Assembly (NCBI GenBank): GCA_021732545.1
Contig: JAKFUW010000029.1
Coordinates: forward strand, 1-6,448
Direction: 5' to 3'
Origin: Alphaproteobacteria bacterium
Lineage (GTDB): Bacteria > Pseudomonadota > Alphaproteobacteria > Rickettsiales > UBA3002
Length of the DNA: 6,448 bases
Shown here one piece after another: positions 1 through 6,062 of this stretch. Below the pieces are notes generated by a model. The model made no database searches. It was not told the origin of the DNA and saw only the letters and a list, made by a program, of their open reading frames with translations. The position numbers and the translations under genes are program-made. Numbering within the stretch: the first letter of the stretch is position 1; each line of letters begins with the position of its first letter.

Positions 1-1515
1 GGCACCATGAACCCCACCCAGCATGGTGAGGTGTTTGTGACCGATGATGGCGCAGAAACCGATCTTGACCTTGGCCATTATGAGCGTTTTACTGGCGTGA
101 ATGCTCGTAAATCCGACAATGTAACAACGGGTAAAATCTATTCCAACCTGCTGACCAAAGAGCGCCGAGGCGATTATCTGGGTGGTACGGTGCAGGTCAT
201 TCCGCATGTCACGGATCTCATCAAAGAATTCATTTTAAACGAGACCGACAAAGAAGATTTTGTGCTGTGCGAAATTGGCGGCACGGTAGGCGACATTGAG
301 GGCTTGCCGTTTTTTGAGGCAATCCGCCAGTTGCGAAATGATCTGGGATCGGATCGTGTGATGTATGTGCACGCCACGTTGGTTCCCTATATTGCGGCAG
401 CCAAAGAACTCAAAACCAAGCCCACTCAGCACAGCGTGAAAGAATTGCGCTCCATCGGCATTCAGCCTGATATTCTGCTGTGCCGCGCTGACCGCGAAGT
501 GCCGGTGAATGAGCGCCGCAAAATCGCGCTATTTTGCAATATCAAAGAAGAGTGTGTGATTCAGGCGCTCGACGCGGATTCTATCTATAAAGTACCGCGC
601 ATGCTGCACGAAGAAGGATTTGATGGCGAAGTGTTGAAGCATTTTAAGTTGCGTTCCAAGCAACCGCTGAACCTTGCCAAATGGGATATGATCATCAAAC
701 GCCAGATGGAACCCAAAGGTGAGGTAACCGTGGCCATGGTCGGCAAATATATGCAGATTGGCGATGCGTATAAATCGCTCACCGAAGCGCTCGATCATGC
801 GGGGTTTGCTAATCAGGTGAAGGTGAAGATTCGCATGGTGAATGCGCGCGATTTTGAAAAAACTGATATCGATAAAAAACTCATCGGCGTCGATGCGATT
901 TTGGTGCCAGGTGGTTTTGGCGAGCATGGCGTGGCGGGCAAAATTAAAGCGGTCAAATATGCGCGCGAAAACAAAATTCCGTATCTGGGGATTTGTTTAG
1001 GCATGCAGATTGCATGCATTGAAATGGCGCGAAATCTGCTGGGTGTGGCGGAAGCCTATTCCACTGAATTTGGGCCGATTGAGGTGACGGATAAGCGCGG
1101 GCCGTTGATTGGCCTGATGAAAGAATGGGCGAAAGGCGCGGTGGTAGAAGTGCGCCGCAAAGATGGCGATCTGGGTGGCACCATGCGGCTGGGTGCCTAT
1201 GATTGCGAACTGAAGACTGGCAGCTTGGCGCATAAAATTTACGGTAAAAAGAAAATATCCGAGCGTCATCGCCATCGTTTTGAGGTTAATAATGCCTTTG
1301 TGTCGGACTTTGAAAAACACGGGGTGGTGTTCTCAGGCGTCCATGCGGCAGGGCAGTTGCCCGAAATTGTAGAGTTACCACAAGGCAAAGGCGGCCACCC
1401 GTTTTTTATCGGCGTGCAGTTTCACCCTGAATTTAAATCGCGCCCCTATGAGGCTCACCCGCTGTTTGCGGCTTATGTTAAAGCGGCCAAGGAGCAGCGC
1501 GGGAAGAAGAAATAA
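1..1515 (+). CDS. pyrG: CTP synthase (glutamine-hydrolysing), 5' end cut off by the window
   Basis: Makes CTP from UTP, ATP and glutamine, the last step of pyrimidine nucleotide synthesis, in the cytoplasm. The frame is open from base 1 (Gly-Thr before the first Met). That Met at base 7 matches the internal PGTM-P-QHGEVFVT segment of the family, near residue 52 in E. coli PyrG, so it is not the start; about 49 residues including the P-loop lie upstream. Counting from that Met, the amidoligase domain spans roughly residues 1-230 (EIGGTVGDIE at 89-98, KTKPTQHSVKEL at 136-147). The class I glutamine amidotransferase domain follows: oxyanion segment PGGFGEHG near 301, nucleophile Cys330 in GICLGMQ, and His473/Glu475 in QFHPEF. 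RHRHRFEVNN at 420-429 is also typical. The full protein would be about 550 residues, normal for the family. The stop overlaps the next gene's ATG by one base (TAATG). Its product CTP is later used to activate Kdo, which fits the neighbouring kdsA. Confidence 0.98.
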   Translation, partial: GTMNPTQHGEVFVTDDGAETDLDLGHYERFTGVNARKSDNVTTGKIYSNLLTKERRGDYLGGTVQVIPHVTDLIKEFILNETDKEDFVLCEIGGTVGDIEGLPFFEAIRQLRNDLGSDRVMYVHATLVPYIAAAKELKTKPTQHSVKELRSIGIQPDILLCRADREVPVNERRKIALFCNIKEECVIQALDADSIYKVPRMLHEEGFDGEVLKHFKLRSKQPLNLAKWDMIIKRQMEPKGEVTVAMVGKYMQIGDAYKSLTEALDHAGFANQVKVKIRMVNARDFEKTDIDKKLIGVDAILVPGGFGEHGVAGKIKAVKYARENKIPYLGICLGMQIACIEMARNLLGVAEAYSTEFGPIEVTDKRGPLIGLMKEWAKGAVVEVRRKDGDLGGTMRLGAYDCELKTGSLAHKIYGKKKISERHRHRFEVNNAFVSDFEKHGVVFSGVHAAGQLPEIVELPQGKGGHPFFIGVQFHPEFKSRPYEAHPLFAAYVKAAKEQRGKKK

Positions 1516-2042
1516 TGTCACAAAAAATCATCTTTCTTGATTTTGATGGTGTGATGTTGACGGATGAAAGTAATCGGCGACATGGTTATGGCGTACTTGA
1601 CACTGATGCGTGCGTACTGGTCAAAAAACTCTGTGAGCAAAGTGGTGCGAAGCTGGTGGTGTGTTCCAGTTGGCTGCATGCCGACGATCGCGATGTGCAG
1701 AAAATGATGAAAGACAGCGGCCTTGACGCGTATTTGCATACCGATTGGCGAATTGCCGATGGGCAAGATGTGCAGGCGATTGACAAAGGCACATTTATTA
1801 CTCAATGGGCGAAGGATCACAATCTGAAGCCCACAGATACCGTAGTGCTGGATGACAAAATGGCTTTGCCTTCCTATCCTAATTTTTCAAAGATTTGGAA
1901 GAATCGCGTGGTGGCTCCGCCAACAGATCAAGGTCTGCGGATGGAGGATTATTTGTTGGCTAAAAAATTATTTGGTCTTCCGATTGATAAGATTTCCGAA
2001 CAGCCTATACTTGATGGCATGAAACAAGGGAAATCACGATAG
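1515..2042 (+). CDS. HAD-superfamily hydrolase, resembling the HAD domain of 'Swiss Army Knife' RNA repair proteins
   Basis: A 175-residue predicted cytoplasmic phosphohydrolase. All HAD motifs are visible: motif I FLDFDGV with nucleophile Asp9 and acid/base Asp11; motif II Ser51-Ser52 in VVCSSWLH; a candidate motif III Lys91; and motif IV VVLDDK with Asp113/Asp114 for magnesium binding. The SSW signature, the lack of a large cap insertion and the C-terminal GL-x-x-x-D element (140-145) recall the compact HAD domain found alone and in 'Swiss Army Knife' RNA repair proteins. That is a family resemblance from memory, and the substrate is unknown. The ATG overlaps the pyrG stop by one base and kdsA begins one base after its stop, so translational coupling is likely; GGGAAGAAG inside the pyrG tail could act as ribosome-binding site. 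Because the Kdo 8-phosphate phosphatase KdsC is also a HAD enzyme, the position beside kdsA invites that idea, but the sequence does not look like KdsC. Confidence 0.88.
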   Translation: MSQKIIFLDFDGVMLTDESNRRHGYGVLDTDACVLVKKLCEQSGAKLVVCSSWLHADDRDVQKMMKDSGLDAYLHTDWRIADGQDVQAIDKGTFITQWAKDHNLKPTDTVVLDDKMALPSYPNFSKIWKNRVVAPPTDQGLRMEDYLLAKKLFGLPIDKISEQPILDGMKQGKSR

Positions 2043-2043
2043 C

Positions 2044-2871
2044 ATGTTTAAACAAGTCAAAGTAGGCTCCGTCACATTCGCCAACCATCTGCCGTTTGTG
2101 CTGATTGCGGGGCCATGCCAGATGGAATCGCGCGATCACGCGTTTGAAGTGTGCGGGCGGTTGAAAGAAATCACCGATGCGCTCGGCATCCCGTTCATTT
2201 ATAAATCGAGCTTCGATAAAGCCAATCGCACCAGCCTAAAAGGCAAGCGCGGGATGGGGTTGGATGCGGCGCTGCCTGTCTTTGCCGATCTAAAAAAAGA
2301 GTTTGGTATGCCAGTCATTACCGACATTCATGAGCGCGAGCAATGCAAACCCGTGGCGAGTGTGGTGGATATTATCCAGATTCCGGCTTTTTTGTGCCGC
2401 CAGACTGATTTATTAATTGAGGCAGCCCACACGGGCACGGTGGTGAATGTGAAAAAAGGCCAGTTTTTAGCGCCGTGGGATATGAAAAATGTCGCCGAAA
2501 AAATATCCGAATCGGGTAATGATCGCATTTTGCTCACCGAGCGCGGCGCGACATTTGGCTATAATAATTTAGTGGTGGATATGAGATCTCTGGTGGTGAT
2601 GGCCGAGCAAACCGGCTACCCCGTGATCTTCGATGCCACTCATGCCACACAGCAACCCGGCGGCCTTGGCGGGGCGTCAGGCGGCAACCGCGATATGGCA
2701 CCGGTGCTGGCGCGCGCGGCGATTGCGGTGGGCGTGGCGGGTGTGTTTATGGAAACGCATCCTGATCCCGATAACGCTCCATCCGATGGTCCATGCATGA
2801 TAAAATTGCATGATATGCCCGCCGTGCTCGCCCAATTAAAAGCCTTTGATGAAGTGGCGAAAAAGGGTTAG
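2044..2871 (+). CDS. kdsA: 3-deoxy-D-manno-octulosonate 8-phosphate synthase (Kdo8P synthase), metal-dependent type
   Basis: Condenses phosphoenolpyruvate with D-arabinose 5-phosphate to give Kdo 8-phosphate, the committed step to the Kdo sugar of lipopolysaccharide inner core; cytoplasmic. The 275-residue length is normal for this TIM-barrel family. Recognisable segments are IAGPCQMES (21-29), KSSFDKANR (54-62), IQIPAFLCRQTDLL (111-124), NVKKGQFLAPWDMKN (135-149), LTERGATFGYNNLVVDMRS (164-182) and ETHPDPD (237-243). Metallo and non-metallo enzymes differ at one position: Aquifex aeolicus has a metal-binding Cys in GPC, E. coli an Asn. Here it is Cys25, and the other ligands known from Aquifex are present as His200, Glu237 and Asp248, so this should be a divalent-metal enzyme. 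ATG follows the HAD stop after one base; AAGGG at 2026-2030 is a rather distant ribosome-binding site, favouring coupling. Its substrate phosphoenolpyruvate is the product of the nearby enolase. Confidence 0.98.
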   Translation: MFKQVKVGSVTFANHLPFVLIAGPCQMESRDHAFEVCGRLKEITDALGIPFIYKSSFDKANRTSLKGKRGMGLDAALPVFADLKKEFGMPVITDIHEREQCKPVASVVDIIQIPAFLCRQTDLLIEAAHTGTVVNVKKGQFLAPWDMKNVAEKISESGNDRILLTERGATFGYNNLVVDMRSLVVMAEQTGYPVIFDATHATQQPGGLGGASGGNRDMAPVLARAAIAVGVAGVFMETHPDPDNAPSDGPCMIKLHDMPAVLAQLKAFDEVAKKG

Positions 2872-2880
2872 AGTGGCTAG

Positions 2881-3459
2881 ATGAAAAACCTTTCAAATGT
2901 GACTGCCCCTCACCCTAACCCTCTCCCCGGGGAGAGGGAAGCGAGCGCGTTGCGCTCGCGGGTGAGGGGGATTATTCTGGCTTTGTCGGTAACGGCCTTG
3001 ACTGCCTGCTCCTCGCCCCCCAACATCAACCAAGTGCGCGAGCAAAACCAACAGCTCATAGGCACGCCGCAAGGGGTGAAGGTGCTCTCGCCTGCATCGG
3101 TGGGTCAATGCGACCGCACCATCCAAACCCAATATCTCAGCCGTTATTCCAAGCCTTTCACGTGGCAGCGCGCCATCGCGCCCACCGCGATGGACACGAC
3201 CAACCTCTATATCCGCAATGCGCGCGCGATGATCTCGCAGCGCGTGGGCTATGACGTCAGTCGCTCGGTGGCGTTCATGACACGCTATCGCGGCGAAAAT
3301 TTCACCGGCATTGGGCAAGCGACCGATTTTGTATGTTTATATGAGGTGATGGCGGGCAACCAGATGGGCCTCAAAGCCGTCTATGCCGCTAGTCAGTTTG
3401 AAACGCTGTGGGGTGTAAAAGCTGTCACGCCTGCACAATGGGGCGGCGCAGGGATCTGA
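2881..3459 (+). CDS. Predicted lipoprotein of unknown function, with a palindromic repeat translated inside its signal-peptide region
   Basis: I do not recognise the family. The 192-residue product has a hydrophobic stretch at 31-42 ending in the lipobox LTAC (40-43), then Ser44-Ser45. Cleavage before Cys43 would leave a lipid-anchored protein of 150 residues; Ser at +2 favours the outer membrane. The mature part is soluble-looking, with two further cysteines (77, 152) that could form a disulphide, and an aromatic/Gln-rich C-terminus. Codons 9-30 are a 66-base stretch encoding a palindromic repeat (residues APHPNPLPGERE onward), which is unusual ahead of a lipobox. Removing it in frame joins MKNLSNVT to IILALSVTALTAC, a textbook lipoprotein signal. 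The ATG is nine bases after the kdsA stop, with AAGGG overlapping the end of kdsA. An alternative GTG start at 2962 (MRGIILALSVTALTAC) would exclude the repeat but has no good ribosome-binding site. Probably co-transcribed with kdsA. The ORF is convincing; the start is less certain. Confidence 0.75.
   Translation: MKNLSNVTAPHPNPLPGEREASALRSRVRGIILALSVTALTACSSPPNINQVREQNQQLIGTPQGVKVLSPASVGQCDRTIQTQYLSRYSKPFTWQRAIAPTAMDTTNLYIRNARAMISQRVGYDVSRSVAFMTRYRGENFTGIGQATDFVCLYEVMAGNQMGLKAVYAASQFETLWGVKAVTPAQWGGAGI
2906..2969. repeat. Palindromic repeat with three-way-junction folding potential, inside the lipoprotein ORF
   Basis: An outer perfect 10-bp inverted repeat, CCCCTCACCC (2906-2915) with GGGTGAGGGG (2960-2969), encloses two perfect inner hairpins: CCCTCTCCCC/GGGGAGAGGG (2919-2938, no spacer) and GCGAGCGC/GCGCTCGC (2941-2948 and 2952-2959, loop GTT). 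As RNA or extruded DNA this forms a compact three-way junction. The CCCTCACCCTAACCCTCTCCCC wording is characteristic of a dispersed, normally intergenic repeat of proteobacteria, whose spurious translation gives PHPNPLP-type peptides. Here it is translated in frame. With one flanking base each side it occupies exactly 22 codons. Confidence 0.9.
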
Positions 3460-3501
3460 TATTGTCATATAATCCTAACCGGATTGTCATGATATTGTCA
3501 C
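3458..3501. promoter_or_regulatory. Three phased direct repeats of ATTGTCA: candidate operator or promoter region for the 348-residue gene
   Basis: ATTGTCA occurs at 3461-3467, 3483-3489 and 3494-3500, i.e. offsets of 22 and 11 bases, close to two and one helical turns. The first and third are identical over ten bases (GATATTGTCA). The same face of the helix would carry all three, as expected for cooperative binding of a regulator. A perfect TATAAT lies at 3468-3473, abutting the first copy, but no good -35 hexamer lies 16-18 bases upstream. TTGTCA itself is one mismatch from the -35 consensus TTGACA. The repeats begin at the stop codon of the lipoprotein gene and end 23 bases before the next ATG. 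The repetition is seen; the regulatory role is inferred. Confidence 0.45.
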
Positions 3502-3523
3502 GATGAGTAGATAGTTTTAGGTT

Positions 3524-4570
3524 ATGGCCAGAACCAAACCCTATGAGATTATAGATAATGACGGCTTTGCAAATTGCAAAGTTTTCGAACTTAAGAAAAT
3601 GCTCGAGCATTATGGATTTGTTCCCTATTTTACGGGCGGCGGGCATATCCATTTTAAACACAGAGAATATGATCTGGGGCATTTTGGCACTTCCAAGGTT
3701 CAAGGAACGGCTGAAAGAGGCTTTGCAATACAAGCCTGTGACAAATGCATGGAAGTTAAGCGCCTTAATGCCGAGCGAAAAAAACCAAAAGCTGAGGAGA
3801 TACCCAGCAGCATTACCGATCAGTTAGATAAATTATTCGCGGGCTTTGATGTGGAGCATAAGCATGGGGTTATCCGACTGAAAATTTTACCTGATAATAT
3901 CAACTTTGAAAGCCCCGATCGCACCTATGAAATTGCCGTAGATCACGGGGGGGGGCTGGCCATTAAAAGCCTTAGTTTCTCTGAATATGCTGCGTCGGTA
4001 CCATTAAAGCTCGCGGCGGAGCGTGCAGAAGATGTGCTGAGTACCTTTAAAGCACTGGATGAAGGTCAGGTGATTCCCCACATTCAAGAGCGCGAGAGAA
4101 AATTTCATGCGGCACTTGCGGATTTGGAAAGTTCAGCAGGTTGTAAAATAAATAGAATGAACGGTGATAAAACACCACTATGGCGACTTGAATTTCCTTC
4201 AGGGATTGAACCCCTCACTATTTTAGCGCCAAAAGCAGGTGCGGTGATTGCGAATGAAACCATTGCAGCGGTGGATGCGCTGACGGAAAAAGTGTTAGAG
4301 CAATCGGAGAAATGCGAAGCCATATTAGGCGCTTTAAAGAAGCAGGGCTGTGCGATGGCTATCACTAATGGTGATTCGAGTTATATGAAGCTCAGCCATT
4401 CAAATGCAAAGGCAAAAAATGTGCAGGTTCCTGTTTATGGAGAACTTCGTTTATTTAATGAAGATCTGATGCAACTTAGAATAGATAACGCTCTTGGCAA
4501 AGGAGCTGTTCCCACCCCGCAGATTACCGAGCCTACGTATGATCGTGTAAAAGCTACCAACCACCGTTAA
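3524..4570 (+). CDS. Unrecognised 348-residue protein with a HicA-like N-terminal segment and a poly-G tract
   Basis: I do not recognise the full-length family. Residues 20-78 look like the small dsRNA-binding-type fold of HicA/YcfA toxins: helix VFELKKMLEHYGF (20-32), then GGGHIHFKH (38-46) at the place of the HicA GSHHHFKH strand with its functional His, a short strand, and a final helix around 66-79. The rest (about 95-348) is soluble, with no membrane segment: a Lys/Glu-rich linker (80-95), a mixed region to about 178, a helical stretch near 185-205, another strand-rich part (207-245) and a long helix near 246-275. No HicB-like domain is apparent. Cys73/Cys76 form a lone CxxC. The ATG has only a weak AGG (3519-3521) two bases upstream. 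The gene is visibly more AT-rich than kdsA or eno and uses AGA and ATA codons, which suggests acquisition. Nine consecutive G's encode Gly142-144; gain or loss of one G would truncate it. Function unknown. Confidence 0.72.
   Translation: MARTKPYEIIDNDGFANCKVFELKKMLEHYGFVPYFTGGGHIHFKHREYDLGHFGTSKVQGTAERGFAIQACDKCMEVKRLNAERKKPKAEEIPSSITDQLDKLFAGFDVEHKHGVIRLKILPDNINFESPDRTYEIAVDHGGGLAIKSLSFSEYAASVPLKLAAERAEDVLSTFKALDEGQVIPHIQERERKFHAALADLESSAGCKINRMNGDKTPLWRLEFPSGIEPLTILAPKAGAVIANETIAAVDALTEKVLEQSEKCEAILGALKKQGCAMAITNGDSSYMKLSHSNAKAKNVQVPVYGELRLFNEDLMQLRIDNALGKGAVPTPQITEPTYDRVKATNHR
3947..3955 (+). repeat. Homopolymeric G9 tract inside the 348-residue ORF
   Basis: Nine consecutive G's encode Gly142-Gly144 in the open frame. 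By hand translation, a tenth G leads to TAA four codons after the tract, and loss of one G leads to TAA after about 18 codons; either gives a product of roughly 145-160 residues that keeps the HicA-like part. Long G runs in coding sequence are typical of slipped-strand contingency loci and are also common places for sequencing error. Confidence 0.9.
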
Positions 4571-4634
4571 TCGAAATGGTTGCGAGCCACGCATGAATAG
4601 CCTATATCCGTTTCAGACTGTTTTTCTTTAGGGC

Positions 4635-4751
4635 TTGTCACCCCGTCAAATGACGGGGTCTGGTAAAGTGTACGAACAAAGAACCAGACCCCGCAACTCT
4701 TCCATTCGCTTTCGCGCAAGCGCGACCGCTCATGGAATGTGCGGGGTGACA
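4635..4751. repeat. REP/BIME-like mosaic upstream of eno: two inverted copies of one palindromic unit
   Basis: The first unit runs TTGTCACCCCG (4635-4645) to CGGGGTCTGGT (4654-4664) and folds as ACCCCGTCA/TGACGGGGT with a two-base spacer. After an 18-base spacer, a second unit appears in opposite orientation: ACCAGACCCCGCA (4683-4695) to TGCGGGGTGACA (4740-4751). Its loop is enlarged to 44 bases and holds nested hairpins TTCCAT/ATGGAA (4700-4705, 4732-4737) and TCGCGC/GCGCGA (4712-4717, 4720-4725). The two units also pair with each other (CGGGGTCTGGT with ACCAGACCCCG, 11 bp; TGTCACCCCG with CGGGGTGACA, 10 bp). There is no U-tract, so it is not a canonical terminator. It sits 29 bases before the eno ATG and may protect or attenuate mRNA. 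Confidence 0.88.
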
Positions 4752-4780
4752 GTCTTTAATTTAATCCTACGAGGAACGCC

Positions 4781-6052
4781 ATGACCGCAATTCAATCTAT
4801 CTTTGCACGCGAAATTATTGATAGCCGTGGCAACCCTACCGTTGAGGTGGATGTGACCTTGGTGGATGGCGCATTTGGCCGCGCGGCGGTGCCTTCTGGC
4901 GCATCGACTGGCGCAAATGAAGCGCTGGAACTGCGCGATGGCGATGCGGCGCGCTTTGGCGGAAAAGGTGTGCTGAAGGCCGTTGAAAATGTGAATGTGG
5001 AAATATCTGATGCGTTGACCGGTATGGATGCCGCCGAGCAATTACATATCGATGAAATGTTGCTGGAACTCGATGGCACCGATAATAAATCGCGCCTTGG
5101 TGCCAATGCTACGCTTGGGGTATCGCTGGCCGTGGCGCATGCGTCGGCACACAGCGCAGGGCAACCTTTATACCGTTATCTTGGCGGCGCACAGGCACAT
5201 GTGATGCCGGTGCCGATGATGAACATCATCAATGGCGGCGCGCATGCCGATAACCCGATTGATATTCAGGAATTTATGATGATGCCGGTGTCGGCAGAAT
5301 CGATGGCGGATGCGGTGCGCATGGGCTGCGAGGTGTTTCATGCGCTGAAAAAACATTTGTCGGATGCAGGGCTTAGCACCGCTGTGGGTGATGAAGGTGG
5401 CTTTGCGCCCAATATCGGCAGTTCTGCCGAAGCGTTGGACTATATTATGAAAGCCATCGAATCCGCAGGCTATATGGCGGGAGAAGATATTGTGCTGGCA
5501 CTGGATGCTGCCGCATCGGAGTTTCACATCAATGGCAAATATGAACTGCGCGGCGAGGGTAAAAGCCTGGATGATGAAGGCATGGTGAAATATTATGAAG
5601 ACCTTGTTTCGCGTTTCCCTATCGTTTCCATCGAAGACCCGATGGCCGAGGACGACCATGCAGGCTGGAAGATTATTACCAATTTGCTCGGGCACAATGT
5701 TCAGTTGGTGGGCGATGATTTGTTCGTGACCAATCCGCGCATTTTGGCGCAAGGTATTATGGATGGATTAGCCAACGCGATTTTGGTGAAGGTCAACCAG
5801 ATCGGCACATTATCGGAAACGCTGCAAGCGGTGGAAATGGCGCATCGCGCGGGGTATAAAGCCATTTTGTCGCATCGCTCGGGCGAAACCGAAGACACCA
5901 CCATCTCGCATATTGCGGTGGCGACCAATTGCGGCCAAATTAAAACCGGATCGCTCTCGCGCTCAGATCGGTTGGCGAAATATAATGAGCTGATCCGTAT
6001 CGAAGAATCGCTCGCGGTGAGTGCCTATGCGGGCAGGCATGTGTTGCGATAA
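4781..6052 (+). CDS. eno: Enolase (phosphopyruvate hydratase)
   Basis: Interconverts 2-phosphoglycerate and phosphoenolpyruvate in glycolysis; cytoplasmic, usually oligomeric, and in some bacteria also part of the RNA degradosome. The 423-residue length is normal. The N-terminal domain begins with REIIDSRGNPTVEVDV (10-25) and the PSGASTG mobile loop (38-44). Barrel residues known from characterised enolases are all present: His155 in GGAHADN, Glu164 in QEFM, Glu205 in GDEGG, the Mg ligands Asp242, Glu285 (SIEDP) and Asp312 (GDDLFVTN), catalytic Lys337 in the signature ILVKVNQIGTLSET, SHRSGET (364-370), and Lys388 in QIKTGS. The start is supported by GAGG at 4771-4774, six bases before the ATG. 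It lies 210 bases after the preceding gene, behind a structured repeat. A weak -10-like TTTAAT (4755-4760) lacks a good -35. Its product phosphoenolpyruvate is a KdsA substrate. Confidence 0.99.
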   Translation: MTAIQSIFAREIIDSRGNPTVEVDVTLVDGAFGRAAVPSGASTGANEALELRDGDAARFGGKGVLKAVENVNVEISDALTGMDAAEQLHIDEMLLELDGTDNKSRLGANATLGVSLAVAHASAHSAGQPLYRYLGGAQAHVMPVPMMNIINGGAHADNPIDIQEFMMMPVSAESMADAVRMGCEVFHALKKHLSDAGLSTAVGDEGGFAPNIGSSAEALDYIMKAIESAGYMAGEDIVLALDAAASEFHINGKYELRGEGKSLDDEGMVKYYEDLVSRFPIVSIEDPMAEDDHAGWKIITNLLGHNVQLVGDDLFVTNPRILAQGIMDGLANAILVKVNQIGTLSETLQAVEMAHRAGYKAILSHRSGETEDTTISHIAVATNCGQIKTGSLSRSDRLAKYNELIRIEESLAVSAYAGRHVLR

Positions 6053-6062
6053 CAAGGATGTA

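Noticed and set aside
7..9. ATG at base 7 as the start of pyrG
   Set aside because: The frame is open to base 1, and this Met matches an internal position around residue 52 of known CTP synthases; the true start lies upstream of the window.
1515..2042. Annotating the HAD gene as kdsC
   Set aside because: Beyond the general HAD motifs the conserved KdsC segments are missing; the SSW motif II and short C-terminus point to another HAD family.
2893..3318. 141-residue minus-strand ORF opposite the lipoprotein gene
   Set aside because: It is low-complexity and Arg/His-rich, ends inside the palindromic repeat, and lacks any recognisable motif; the plus-strand lipobox and position after kdsA favour the + ORF.
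3558..3827. 89-residue + ORF in another frame inside the 348-residue gene
   Set aside because: No ribosome-binding site or motif is visible, and the overlapping frame contains the HicA-like pattern and continues much further.
4616..4630. T-rich run before the eno mosaic as a Rho-independent terminator of the upstream gene
   Set aside because: The preceding bases form only a trivial stem; strong hairpins lie downstream of the T-run, not before it.
4635..4751. CRISPR array or tRNA in the pre-eno gap
   Set aside because: There are no regularly spaced direct repeats with unique spacers, and no tRNA cloverleaf with T-loop GTTCNA; the structure is explained by inverted palindromic units.
4755..4760. 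eno promoter with -10 TTTAAT
   Set aside because: The hexamer 17 bases upstream (ATGGAA) matches a -35 at only three positions; too weak to annotate.
5168..5752. 194-residue minus-strand ORF opposite eno
   Set aside because: It lies wholly within a clear enolase gene and its His/Arg-rich composition is what the antisense of such codons gives; no domain is visible.
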